This document shows positions 1 to 8,700 of a DNA stretch of 14,226 bases, in pieces (the first letter of the stretch is position 1; every line of letters starts with the position of its first letter). The stretch covers positions 1 to 14,226 of the forward strand of contig JABDEF010000034.1 in the NCBI GenBank assembly GCA_013287235.1. Direction: 5' to 3'. This stretch comes from Gammaproteobacteria bacterium (GTDB lineage: Bacteria; Pseudomonadota; Gammaproteobacteria; DSM-16500). The notes beneath the pieces are model-generated. The model searched no databases and had not been told where the DNA came from. It was given only the letters and a program-made list of their open reading frames with translations. The position numbers and the translations under genes were made by a program.

Positions 1-1772
1 AATTTTGAAGATATATATTGATGTTCTTTTGCTTTTTGCCATAAATAATTAATTTCTGAATCAAATCCTTTTGCGCGAGACAAAAGGTTATATTTATCAT
101 ATAAAGTGTTAGAATTGTCTTTAGGGTTTTCCGCACGAATATACGCATCAAGTTCACTTAAAAAAGCCCATTGAGAACCGTATTTTTCAAATAATTTTTT
201 TTGATAAAAATAATCAATAAAATGGCCATAACGATTTCTGAATCCATCTTTATACTCACTAAGTATTTGCTCAACTTTTTCTAATTTTTGTTGTACTATT
301 GCTTTTCTTGATTTTATTTCTTCTAAAAAAAGTTTCTTAGAGTTGGAAAAATCAGCTGTAAGACTTTTTTTATTTTCATTAGTGCCTTGTGTTGAAATAG
401 TTAAGGTGATATTTTCATTTTTGTCTTGTTTTTCTAGAGACATGCCAGTTGTTCGTAAAATGTCTGTAGACGATGAAGTGAAAAGTGTAGGATTTTGTGC
501 GTTAGTTACAATAGCAGCATTTTTTTCATTTTTCAAATCTGCTGGATATAGATTGCGTTTCGATTTAAGCTTTTCCTTTTGAGCTGATAGGTGAAATCGC
601 ATTGCAATACATCCTATTGTTGAACCTATGACTCCTCCAATAGCAGCGCCTAGTATTCCTCCAGCGTACGCTGCAGGAAGTGTAAGCACACCTAAAGAAA
701 AAAAACCACCTATAAGACCACCAACGAGAGCGCCTATTCCATAGCCAATTCCGGCCCCCATTGAGGTTCCTACACCAGCCCCCAAAAAATATTCTGGAAT
801 ATTTCTATCATTAACTAAATTCTCTCGAGGTTGTATATTATTTGTTGCAATAGGATTGGGGTTGGGATATTGATTTACCAATTTTTTTTCATTTAATATT
901 ATGGATGATTGATCTTCAGAGTTTGATTTTTTCCCATCACCAATTTCATCTTTTTTGTGTTCCAAAGTCATGGTTTGAGTTTCGTTTACTTTTTTTGTAG
1001 TTGTAGTTGATGAAGAGCTGCTGATTATTTGTGTGTTTTCTTTAAGATTTTGATCTTTTTTGTTTTCATTATTTGAAACATCAGATTTTTCTAACTGAGA
1101 GGAATCTTGAGAATCGTTTTGTTTCTGCAAAGATTTTTGTGTTTTTTGATCTAACTTATCTTCTTCGATAAATCTTTTCATTTTTCGTTTTTGTTGGTAG
1201 TCTACAACAAATAATCTTCGAAAACAGTTTCTGACAAATGTAGTGCAGTTATATTGACGTCCAAAACCGAGAGGCGTATTTTTAAAAATCGCTACTTCAC
1301 TTTTAATACCTTCCTTCAATAATGTTGAATATTCTTTAGGAACCTTGAAAAGCACTCTTTTTTGAGATAATTTTTTTAATTTTTCATGTGTGCCGTCTGT
1401 TTTCCACTGATTAGATTCGTATAGATTTATATATAGATTCTCAAAACTTTTGAGTTCTTCTAATTTCTTTTCACTTAGAGGATTATTCGTTTGCTTATGT
1501 ATACTAATTTTTATCGCTGTATATTTAGATGATGCTAACGCATTAGGATTCTTATTTTCAGAGACCTGTAATTCATAACAGTTATCTCCCATATAAATAG
1601 CGGAATGACCAAAAGACGAAGCGCTTTCATCCATCACATCTAGTTGAACAACTATATCTCCATTTTCTTGTGCGTTTTTGAGTTCTTCTTCATTTTTAAT
1701 TAATGATCCACCAAGTAATTTTATATCAGTGATAATTTCTCTTACTTGGGATTTCAAATCCATTTTAAGCAT
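1..1772 (-). CDS. Large effector-like protein, possible permuted papain-like domain (3'-partial)
   Basis: This reading frame is open without interruption from an ATG at 1772 to the left edge (590 codons seen, C-terminus missing). I do not recognise the protein. Residues 53-70 contain FGHSAIYMGDNCYEL (His56), and residues 174-183 contain YNCTTFVRNCF (Cys176). A His followed by an N-C-x-x-F-V segment is the order seen in permuted NlpC/P60 and LRAT-type enzymes, so a cysteine hydrolase or acyltransferase is possible. About residues 195-325 are Ser/Lys/Asn/Gln-rich and look disordered. Residues 330-390 form a Gly/Ala-rich hydrophobic hairpin of glycine-zipper type. After 440 the chain is Lys/Glu-rich and helical. 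The start is supported by GGAG 7 nt upstream. A second in-frame ATG lies three codons later. This layout resembles host-directed effectors of intracellular bacteria, which is an inference. Confidence 0.7.
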   Translation of the reverse strand, partial: MLKMDLKSQVREIITDIKLLGGSLIKNEEELKNAQENGDIVVQLDVMDESASSFGHSAIYMGDNCYELQVSENKNPNALASSKYTAIKISIHKQTNNPLSEKKLEELKSFENLYINLYESNQWKTDGTHEKLKKLSQKRVLFKVPKEYSTLLKEGIKSEVAIFKNTPLGFGRQYNCTTFVRNCFRRLFVVDYQQKRKMKRFIEEDKLDQKTQKSLQKQNDSQDSSQLEKSDVSNNENKKDQNLKENTQIISSSSSTTTTKKVNETQTMTLEHKKDEIGDGKKSNSEDQSSIILNEKKLVNQYPNPNPIATNNIQPRENLVNDRNIPEYFLGAGVGTSMGAGIGYGIGALVGGLIGGFFSLGVLTLPAAYAGGILGAAIGGVIGSTIGCIAMRFHLSAQKEKLKSKRNLYPADLKNEKNAAIVTNAQNPTLFTSSSTDILRTTGMSLEKQDKNENITLTISTQGTNENKKSLTADFSNSKKLFLEEIKSRKAIVQQKLEKVEQILSEYKDGFRNRYGHFIDYFYQKKLFEKYGSQWAFLSELDAYIRAENPKDNSNTLYDKYNLLSRAKGFDSEINYLWQKAKEHQYISSK

Positions 1773-1779
1773 GGTGGAT

Positions 1780-1783
1780 CTCC
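1780..1783 (-). promoter_or_regulatory. Ribosome binding site of the left-edge gene, next to the transposon end
   Basis: On the minus strand this reads GGAG, 7 nt before the ATG at 1772. Only 2 bp separate it from the outermost base of the left terminal repeat. The gene's native promoter is therefore absent, and any transcription must come from inside the transposon. Confidence 0.6.
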
Positions 1784-1785
1784 AT

Positions 1786-1825
1786 GAGGTCCGGCCCCGA
1801 TTCGTGTAAAAAAGGGTTAAATCTC
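1786..1825 (+). repeat. Left terminal inverted repeat
   Basis: The 40-bp sequence begins GAGGTCCGGCCCCG and is the exact reverse complement of 11314-11353. The match stops sharply on both sides. Length, a G-rich outer end and an internal run of A fit Tn3-family ends, which are usually about 38 bp. The last two codons and the stop of the adjacent gene lie in its inner part. Confidence 0.95.
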
Positions 1826-2260
1826 TGAGTTGGTAAAATCATTGTCAATTTTTCTCTTTTCTGGTTTAACAAGTACATAATGCGTACAATATGCAATTTC
1901 TATATTCAGCTCGCCTGTTTTGCTGAACCGAAGTTTATGGCTTTTATGTTTGTAATGGGTAAAGCTAGCTTTTAATTTTGAATGAATAGCCCATGATTTA
2001 AATTCTTTCATTGCTTTCGAAATTTTACTCAAATTTGCTGTTATGACTCGCTCAAGATACGGTATTTTACCGCTCTTCCAGTCGACGATATTATCTGAGG
2101 TCAGCCAACCGATTCTGAGAAATAAATCAATTACACTTACATAGCCTTTTTTAGATACGACATCTCCAGCCGCAGTTGCTACAAGTTGAAATATTTTTTT
2201 ATTTTTTTTAGTTTTTTTAGTTTTTTTCGTACTATTTTTTTGTGTTTGTATTTGGTCCAT
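1817..2260 (-). CDS. Hypothetical transposon-end protein, 147 aa
   Basis: I cannot name this protein. The N-terminus (residues 8-22) is almost all Lys, Thr and Asn, encoded by long A runs on the minus strand. The rest is a compact globular-looking domain with the segment WKSGKIPYLERV at residues 61-72, then KISKAMKEFKSWA at 79-91, RFSKTG at 111-116 and a closing AYCTHYV. My impression, which I cannot check here, is that the IPYLERV...KIS.AM..F..WA pattern occurs in hypothetical proteins of other proteobacteria. The basic tail suggests nucleic acid binding, as an inference. The final Glu-Ile and the TAA stop are encoded by the terminal inverted repeat, so the gene ends exactly at the element's edge. 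It follows rdgC on the same strand after about 140 bp. The ribosome site is weak. Confidence 0.75.
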   Translation of the reverse strand: MDQIQTQKNSTKKTKKTKKNKKIFQLVATAAGDVVSKKGYVSVIDLFLRIGWLTSDNIVDWKSGKIPYLERVITANLSKISKAMKEFKSWAIHSKLKASFTHYKHKSHKLRFSKTGELNIEIAYCTHYVLVKPEKRKIDNDFTNSEI

Positions 2261-2362
2261 TCATTCACTCATAAAATTTTTAGGCTAATTCTGACATTAT
2301 TCTGGGTGATACTGTTCTCTAATGCTACTTTCTCCTGAGTTTATCAGATGACAAATCTAACT

Positions 2363-2400
2363 GAGGTTCGGCCGGAATCCTGGCAAAAGGATATCAAGTC
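2363..2400 (+). repeat. Internal, diverged terminal-repeat-like sequence
   Basis: The sequence starts GAGGTTCGGCC and matches the outer left repeat in the same orientation: 10 of the first 11 bases and about 24 of 40 overall, including the central AAAA. It ends at the last base of the rdgC stop codon. It may be an older left end of the tnpT-tnpS-tnpA core. I found no equivalent partner inside the right arm. Confidence 0.6.
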
Positions 2401-3344
2401 TAGGAACCAAACCTTTTAGTCATTGATACCACATTGTCTCCCATTTTTGCTGGCTGTTCGGCGAATGAATTCAATAAATCTTTAAATAAACCATCTAATG
2501 TTTCTGTCATAATCAAGAAGTCTGTATTAAACTGTTGTTGTTTGGTGCCAGCTTCCATTTCTTTTACTTGTTCAATGATTTCATCTTTAAATTTGATGCT
2601 TTGCACTGAAAGATCATCCAGCAATACAAAATCAATGCGGTCTTGCCAGTTGAGCGCGAGCTGCTTTATTTCGCAGCCATCTTTAATCAGTAATTGAATG
2701 CTGTTTGCAAATAAATCTTGGTTATGGCATCGGATAACACGACCTTCATGATTTGCATCTTGCAGTACGCAAGATTTTTCAATTGAAAAAAACGAAGAAT
2801 AACTTTGATTCTTTAACCAAGAAGTCATGACAGCAGAGAGTTTTTTAATTCGGAATGAATCGATATTGTCACCGAATGTTTTCTTGAAAGCAGATATAAA
2901 TTGTTCTGTTTTCTTAGTATTCGCCGTACCGAGAATGAGCCAGTGATTTTTAGTATCAATGTAGGCATAAATTTTAGTGAGTTTACTGAATGCGCGCGGC
3001 AATAATGTTGCTGTGATTTCATCTTTCAATGCATATTTTTCTTTTAATCCGACTTTTCTATTTTCTGATTCTTCAATTTTTTTAATTTTCTTAGTAAGCT
3101 CTTGACGGATAACAATAGGAGGTAATATTTTTTCTTCAATTTGCAAGCAAATCATCATATAGCCATTGATAGACTGAACAAGAGGAGCCCCTTCCTCATC
3201 AACGGGAGAGATCCAACCCGAACCGTATGGCATAGAAGGCAAGCATTCTTCATATTCGAGTTTGCCTAATTTTTCGCATAAATCCATTGGTGAATAACGC
3301 ATTGCGTTTGTTAATTGAAATAATTGTGCCTGCTTAAACCACAT
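2400..3344 (-). CDS. rdgC: Recombination-associated protein RdgC
   Basis: RdgC is a ring-shaped DNA-binding protein that coats double-stranded DNA and inhibits RecA filament activity; in Neisseria it affects pilin recombination. The 314 residues match the family length (303 in E. coli) and follow it from end to end: an N-terminal MWFKQAQLFQL, EEKILPPIVIRQEL at 70-83, LKDEITATLLPRAFSK at 106-121, LNWQDRIDFVLLDD near 230-245, and FNTDFLIMT near the C-terminus. No part is missing. AGGA stands 8 nt before the ATG. The gene begins 26 bp after tnpT on the same strand, so the two are probably cotranscribed. RdgC is normally a chromosomal housekeeping gene. Inside a transposon, beside the resolution genes, it may limit RecA-mediated recombination during replicative transposition; that role is an inference. 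Confidence 0.93.
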   Translation of the reverse strand: MWFKQAQLFQLTNAMRYSPMDLCEKLGKLEYEECLPSMPYGSGWISPVDEEGAPLVQSINGYMMICLQIEEKILPPIVIRQELTKKIKKIEESENRKVGLKEKYALKDEITATLLPRAFSKLTKIYAYIDTKNHWLILGTANTKKTEQFISAFKKTFGDNIDSFRIKKLSAVMTSWLKNQSYSSFFSIEKSCVLQDANHEGRVIRCHNQDLFANSIQLLIKDGCEIKQLALNWQDRIDFVLLDDLSVQSIKFKDEIIEQVKEMEAGTKQQQFNTDFLIMTETLDGLFKDLLNSFAEQPAKMGDNVVSMTKRFGS

Positions 3345-3370
3345 TTTTTTATTCCTGTATCAATGTTTCT

Positions 3371-4342
3371 TTATTGAGTTGTTGTTCGCTCTTTTTTGGC
3401 TTTGGAAGAATGAGATATCGCTCTTTGCTTTTTTTCTTCCTCAAGTTTCATGATGATTGCGCGAGATTTTATGTATTCTGTTTCTATAAATTTAATTTCT
3501 TGTCTTAATTGTATAATTCTTTCCTGTGCCGTCTTTAGGTGAACATCATTCTCATGAATTTCTCTTTGTGCATTTGTTAATTGTGATTCTAATTTTTTAA
3601 TTCGTTCGCTATTTTGATGACGGATATTTTCTAATTTTTTGCGTTCGTCTTTTGTTTCTTGTCTTGCCTGATCAATCAGCTTTAGCCAACGGGTTTCGGA
3701 TTGTTCCTGTAAGGCATTTTGTTTGGCAAACAACCGCTTTTGTTCTTCAGCTTGCAAAGTTAATTTTTCATGTAATATTTTAATCTCTGTTTGAAAATGA
3801 TGGCACTGTGTAATGAGATGATCTTTTTCTTCGTAAACTCGCTTTAGGCGGTCTTCATATTGATTTTTTTGTACAATGATCACTTCGTTTTGCTTGCTTA
3901 AGTGATCATTTACAATGGCTAATTCAACGTCCAGTTTTTGCTTGTTTGCGATCTCTTGTTCCAACGTACAGGAAAGCTCTGTTAATTTTAGCTGGAGATC
4001 GCTGACTGCTTGTTCCGAATCTTTTTCTTTTAGTAACGCTATCCCGCGTTCACTTTCTACAGTCTTCTTGTATTCGGCTAACTGATTTTGAGCATGTTCC
4101 ATCGCCGTTTGCCACAATACCTCAAAAGTAGAAATCAATTCTTTAGGCATGTTAGCCGGTAAATGATGGATAGTCTTTTTAGCATATTCATCACGCCAAA
4201 ATTTTAGATGTTCAGAAATTGTTGTGTTGCTGCCTGTACCTAATTCTTCTCTTATCTTTTGCACGGAGGGAGCAATACCTTGGCTCAATAATTTAACTGC
4301 AGTATATTTTACGGTTTCATAATCAACGCCTGGTCTTGACAT
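3371..4342 (-). CDS. tnpT: Cointegrate resolution protein T (KfrA-like N-terminus, coiled coil)
   Basis: TnpT is the accessory DNA-binding protein that stimulates TnpS-mediated resolution of transposition cointegrates in Tn4651-type transposons. The first ~60 residues (YETVKYTAVKLLSQGI, then PSVQKIREELGTGSNTTI) form the winged-helix-like KfrA N-terminal DNA-binding domain. From about residue 90 to 310 the protein is a long heptad-rich coiled coil of Glu, Lys, Gln and Leu, and the tail is basic. The length (323) is close to Tn4651 TnpT (about 332). The start is supported by AGGA 6 nt upstream and by the divergent position 186 bp from tnpS. A plasmid-type KfrA protein would look similar; the tnpS neighbour decides the call. 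Confidence 0.85.
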   Translation of the reverse strand: MSRPGVDYETVKYTAVKLLSQGIAPSVQKIREELGTGSNTTISEHLKFWRDEYAKKTIHHLPANMPKELISTFEVLWQTAMEHAQNQLAEYKKTVESERGIALLKEKDSEQAVSDLQLKLTELSCTLEQEIANKQKLDVELAIVNDHLSKQNEVIIVQKNQYEDRLKRVYEEKDHLITQCHHFQTEIKILHEKLTLQAEEQKRLFAKQNALQEQSETRWLKLIDQARQETKDERKKLENIRHQNSERIKKLESQLTNAQREIHENDVHLKTAQERIIQLRQEIKFIETEYIKSRAIIMKLEEEKKQRAISHSSKAKKERTTTQ

Positions 4343-4381
4343 GGTTGTCCTATCGCATGATTTTCTTAATTTTCCGCACTA

Positions 4382-4401
4382 TATCATGCTTTGACATGAT
4401 A
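4382..4401. other. Candidate TnpS crossover core
   Basis: TATCATG and CATGATA are perfect inverted 7-bp arms around the 6-bp centre CTTTGA. Arms about a 6-8 bp crossover region are typical of tyrosine recombinase core sites. A TTGACA promoter-like hexamer (4391-4396) overlaps the centre and right arm, so recombinase binding could also repress transcription. The arms are short; the assignment is inferred. Confidence 0.5.
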
Positions 4402-4419
4402 CGTCAGTCATGTTGAATT
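4391..4419 (+). promoter_or_regulatory. Possible tnpS promoter
   Basis: TTGACA (4391-4396) is a perfect -35 hexamer. At 17 bp spacing the -10 would be TGAATT (4414-4419), a poor match. It lies in the expected place for tnpS-tnpA transcription, overlapping the candidate crossover core. Confidence 0.35.
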
Positions 4420-4424
4420 ATTAT

Positions 4425-4473
4425 TTTAAAATATCAATATTCATGATAATTACACTTATCTTGATATTTTAAA
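4425..4473. repeat. 13-bp inverted repeat, candidate TnpT-binding site
   Basis: TTTAAAATATCAA (4425-4437) and TTGATATTTTAAA (4461-4473) are perfect inverted arms separated by 23 bp. In Tn4651 a second inverted-repeat pair beside the core binds TnpT, and this is the natural counterpart. The wide spacing argues against a transcription terminator. Confidence 0.55.
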
Positions 4474-4528
4474 TGGACGCTGTCAAAATGTTTTTTCTAA
4501 AAATCATAAGATCAAAACAAGGACAATT

Positions 4529-5686
4529 ATGGATGATACAACATTGATACCTATCCCGCTTGAGTTTTTAATCGCTCCTGAAAATCTTAGCGGTGAATCA
4601 GGAACCAATCGCGCACCTGCATTTATTACCCAACAAATTTCTGCTACGAATGATCTACAAGCTATTCAATGTTGGCTAGCTGAGTTCGAACGATCACCTC
4701 AAACACAACGCGCTTATCGCAAGGAAGCAGAACGTTTACTATTGTGGTCTCTCATTGAAAAAAAGAAACCATTTTCAAGCCTAACACGTGATGATCTTCG
4801 CGATTATCAACAATTTTTACTGAACCCCCAACCTGCAACACATTGGTGTGGTCAGCGTAAACCGCGTCACCATCCTGCTTGGCGTCCTTTTGAAGGACCA
4901 CTAAGTGAGGACAGCGTCGCTCAAGCTATTACTATTATTAACGCTCTTTTTTCTTATCTTGTTGAAGCAGGCTACTTAAGTGGAAATCCATTAGGTTTGA
5001 TGCGCCGCAAGATCAAACAATATTCAACGATGAAAACAAAAGTCACAGAGCGTTTTTTAGAACAAGCGCTATGGCAAACGGTTGTAGATTATATTGAAAA
5101 CTTGCCAAAAATTACAGCTAGAGAACAAAAAGACTATGAACGTATACGCTATCTGTTTCATTTACTTTATTTGCTGGGTCCTCGTGTGAGTGAAATCGCG
5201 TACGCCACAATGCCAAGCATCAAACAAATCCGTGGTAAATGGTGGTGGGAAGTTATAGGAAAAGGACAAAAAGCTCAACTGATACCTGTTAACGATTCAA
5301 TGTTAAAAGCATTGATTCGCTACCGTCAATTTTACGGGCTTCCTCAATTTCCACAGTTTGATGAAGAAAATACTTTGTTTATGAATTTAAATGGCACAAA
5401 AGGTGTTACTGCGAATATGATTTATCGTTTAGTGAAAACAGTTTTTCTAAATTGTGCAGTACTGTTAGAAAAAAGTCGCCCTGATTTTGCTATGAAACTA
5501 AAGCAGGCATCAACTCACTGGATGCGTCATACATCAATAACTCATCAGGCAGATGTCGGGATTGAGCTACGTTATATTAAAAAACATGCGCGTCACGAAA
5601 GTGTCGAAACTACGATGTTATATCAACATGCAGAAGAAGACAAATGGCATGATGCAATGTCTAAACATGAAATTTTAGAAAAATAA
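4529..5686 (+). CDS. tnpS: Tyrosine recombinase, cointegrate resolution protein S
   Basis: This is a site-specific tyrosine recombinase that resolves the cointegrate made by TnpA. The N-terminal SAM-like core-binding domain spans about residues 40-160 (SPQTQRAYRKEAERLLLW). The catalytic domain holds Arg219 (LGPRVSEI), the beta-hairpin Lys in GKGQK (245-248), His330 and Arg333 (HWMRHTS), His356 (ARHESVETT) and the nucleophile Tyr365. The whole R-K-H-R-H-Y set is present, so the enzyme should be active. At 385 residues it is longer than XerC/D and close to TnpS. AGGA stands 6 nt before the ATG. The stop is 36 bp before tnpA on the same strand, suggesting a tnpS-tnpA operon. A generic phage integrase is the alternative, but divergence from tnpT makes TnpS much more likely. 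Confidence 0.9.
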   Translation: MDDTTLIPIPLEFLIAPENLSGESGTNRAPAFITQQISATNDLQAIQCWLAEFERSPQTQRAYRKEAERLLLWSLIEKKKPFSSLTRDDLRDYQQFLLNPQPATHWCGQRKPRHHPAWRPFEGPLSEDSVAQAITIINALFSYLVEAGYLSGNPLGLMRRKIKQYSTMKTKVTERFLEQALWQTVVDYIENLPKITAREQKDYERIRYLFHLLYLLGPRVSEIAYATMPSIKQIRGKWWWEVIGKGQKAQLIPVNDSMLKALIRYRQFYGLPQFPQFDEENTLFMNLNGTKGVTANMIYRLVKTVFLNCAVLLEKSRPDFAMKLKQASTHWMRHTSITHQADVGIELRYIKKHARHESVETTMLYQHAEEDKWHDAMSKHEILEK

Positions 5687-5722
5687 AACATATTAATTTT
5701 AAAAACACAAAATGAGAATGCA

Positions 5723-8700
5723 ATGGCTGCAATACATGAGACTGCTTATCCACGTATAAAACCAAATTTAAGCCACAAAGAATTAATTGAACTATTTACT
5801 CCTACACCTGAGGAATTAATTTTATTGAATTCAAAAACAAAAAAGACCTTACCGATCACCAGGTTAGGTTTTATGATTCTTTTGAAATGTTATCGATATT
5901 TAGGTCGACCAGTCAGGCTCAATAAAATAAACGAATCCATTAGAAAATATATATCTGAAAAACTAGGATTTGAAGGTAAAATTGATGTGAATGGATATGA
6001 CACCTCCGCTCGCAAAAGGCACATCAAAATAATTCGAGAATATTTGCATATTAATCCGGATAAAAAAGAGCGACGTAATGTCATGAAAACCGCCGCATTA
6101 GAAGCGGCAACAACAAGAGAAAACTTAGCCGATATTATTAATTATGTAATTGATGAGCTTATCAAATCACGCTTTGAATTACCCGTGTTTCAAAAACTCG
6201 TTAGGTTAACATCAGCTGCTAGAGCCGTTGTAAACAACGGCAATTATGAAAAGATATTTAATGAACTGACGAAGGAACAGAAAAAAATAATCGATATCAT
6301 CATAGGAATTGAAAAACCGACTGAAAACGATAGTAGTTTTTTATCTTGGGCAACGCTAAAACTAGAACCTAAAAAACCAACAACAAATAATGTCAGAGGA
6401 TTTGTTCAATATGTTAATAATATGAGAAAGCTACGTCAAAAAATTAATATCAATCTCGATTTTATTACACCTGCCAGAATCGAACAGTTAAGAGATGAAG
6501 CATTAATTGCAGATATTGATGATATGAAATCAATGAAACCCATTAAACGATATGCCCTTGCGACCATTTTTATTTATATGAAAACGGCTTCAGCTATTGA
6601 TGATTTGGTACAAGTATTTATTACATGGATTAGAAACATCGAAGCACAAGCTAAAGCAAAACTAGAGGAGTATCGACTTAACCAAGCTGATAAAACAGAT
6701 CACTTCGTGTTCTTGCTTTATAATACATTAATGGTCATAAAAAATAACCACACCGCGCAGGAAAAAATTGATGTCATTGAAAAACAATTAGATGGAAAAA
6801 CAGATGAAATCTTAGAACAATGTAGAGAATATCTTGGTCTCACAGGCGAAAACCATATTACTTGGATGTTAAAACCTTACAATAACAAACGATCTATTAT
6901 TTTCCAATTATTAGAAAATTTAACTATTTATTCATCTTCTAATGATAAATCCATAGAAACAGCTCTGATGTTTATCAAATATCATCGCTACTCACATAAA
7001 GAGTGGATTGATCTCAATCCAGATGATCCTATCCAACCTGATTTAACACTATTATCAGAAGGATGGTTTAAAGCAGTGACTGGACTTAAAAAAGAAAAAA
7101 ACGTAGTCGTTAAAAAAATCAATCGTCATTATTACGAAATTGCAGTCTGCACTGTTCTTATGGGTGATTTAAGCTGTGGGGATGCCTATGTGACAGATGG
7201 ATTTATTTTTGATGATCCAAATAAACAATTCATAACATGGGAGCAATTTGAAATAGAAGTAGATAGTTATTGTGAGTTAGTAAAGCACCCTAAAGAAGCG
7301 CTGAAATTTGTTGCATTGAAGCAGGAGCAATTACGACAAACAGCAAAGAAAGTTGATGAGCACTATCATGAAAATCCTTATTTAGTCATTGATAACGGAC
7401 TACCCATCTTAAAGAAACTACCCAAGAAAAAAGATCATCCTGAACTTGAAAAAATTAAAAACATGATTATGTCTGAAATGCCATTAAAAAGCATTGTCGA
7501 TGTTATTGTTGAAATTGAAATGTGGCTTAACCTTAGCATTTTTTTCAAACCCCTTTCTGGGTTTCAAACAAAAATATCTGATTATCCATCGAGATTTGTT
7601 GCAACCACTTTTTGCTATGGCTGTAATGTTGGGCCAACCCAAGGGGAACGTTCATTATTAAAATACACTCGTAAACAAATAGCATGGCTTTTCAACCATC
7701 ATGTTGATGATAGAAAATTGTTAAAAGCCATTATGGCTTTAATCAATCACTATAATGTTTTTGATTTACCAAAACATTGGGGACCAGGAGACAGTTTATC
7801 AGTAGATGGTACTTTCTGGGATATGTACCAACAAAATTTATTGGCTGCTCATCATATCCGTTATGGCAGATATGGCGGGGTTGGTTATTATCATGTGTCT
7901 GATACTTATATTGCACTTTTTAGCAATTTTATTTCCTGCGGTGTTCATGAAAGCGTTTATTTGTTGGATGGTATTGTTGAAAATGACTCAGACATAAAAC
8001 CTAACAAAGTGCATGGCGATTCTTGGGCGCAAAGTGAGGTTTTATTTGGATTAGCTGCATTACTCGCCATATTAATCATGCCGCGTATTAAACAATTTAA
8101 ACATCTTTATTATTACAAAGCCTCACGAAATGATCATTATGAAAATATTGACAGTCTTTTTACAGAAAAACCGATCGACTGGGGCCTTATAGAAACTCAC
8201 TATCATGATATGTTGCGCATAGCCATTTCAATTTATAAGGGTAAAGTAAAAGCATCCACAGTATTACGAAAGCTTTGTTCAAAAAGTCGGAAAAATAAAG
8301 TCTATTTTGCATTTAGAGAATTAGGACGAGTTGAAAGAACCATGTTTTTATTAAACTATATCGATGACCCTGAAATGCGTCGAATGATTCAAGCTGCAAC
8401 CTGCAAGAGTGAAGAATTCAATGGATTTATTGATTGGATCAGATTTGGTGGCGGTGGCGTAATCAGTGACAACATGCGCGCCAATCAACGTAAAATTATT
8501 CGGTATAATCATCTGTTGGCAAATATGTTGATATTCCATACAGTTGTTTATCAAACCAAGGGAATTAATAAACTACGAGCGCAAGGTATAGAAATACCTA
8601 ATGAAATCCTTGCAGCTATGTCGCCGTATTGGACGGATCATTTGAATCGCTTTGGGATTTTTCAGTTAGATATGGAAAATGAAGCAGATGAGGTTGAGTA

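Larger units (their letters stand above)
4343..4528. other. tnpT-tnpS intergenic region: probable resolution site and divergent promoters
   Basis: In Tn4651 the resolution site lies between the divergent tnpS and tnpT genes. This 186-bp spacer has the matching structure: a short dyad with a 6-bp centre (4382-4401), a longer dyad with a 23-bp centre (4425-4473), and further CATGAT-like half-sites near 4356 and 4441. Both flanking genes have AGGAC-type ribosome sites here. Confidence 0.7.

Noticed and set aside
343..582. Plus-strand ORF of 79 codons
   Set aside because: It is antisense to the continuous minus-strand frame that fills 1-1772, and no ribosome site precedes it.
2161..2250. Long T runs read as a terminator
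   Set aside because: They are the antisense of the Lys-rich N-terminus of the 147-residue gene, and no stem precedes them.
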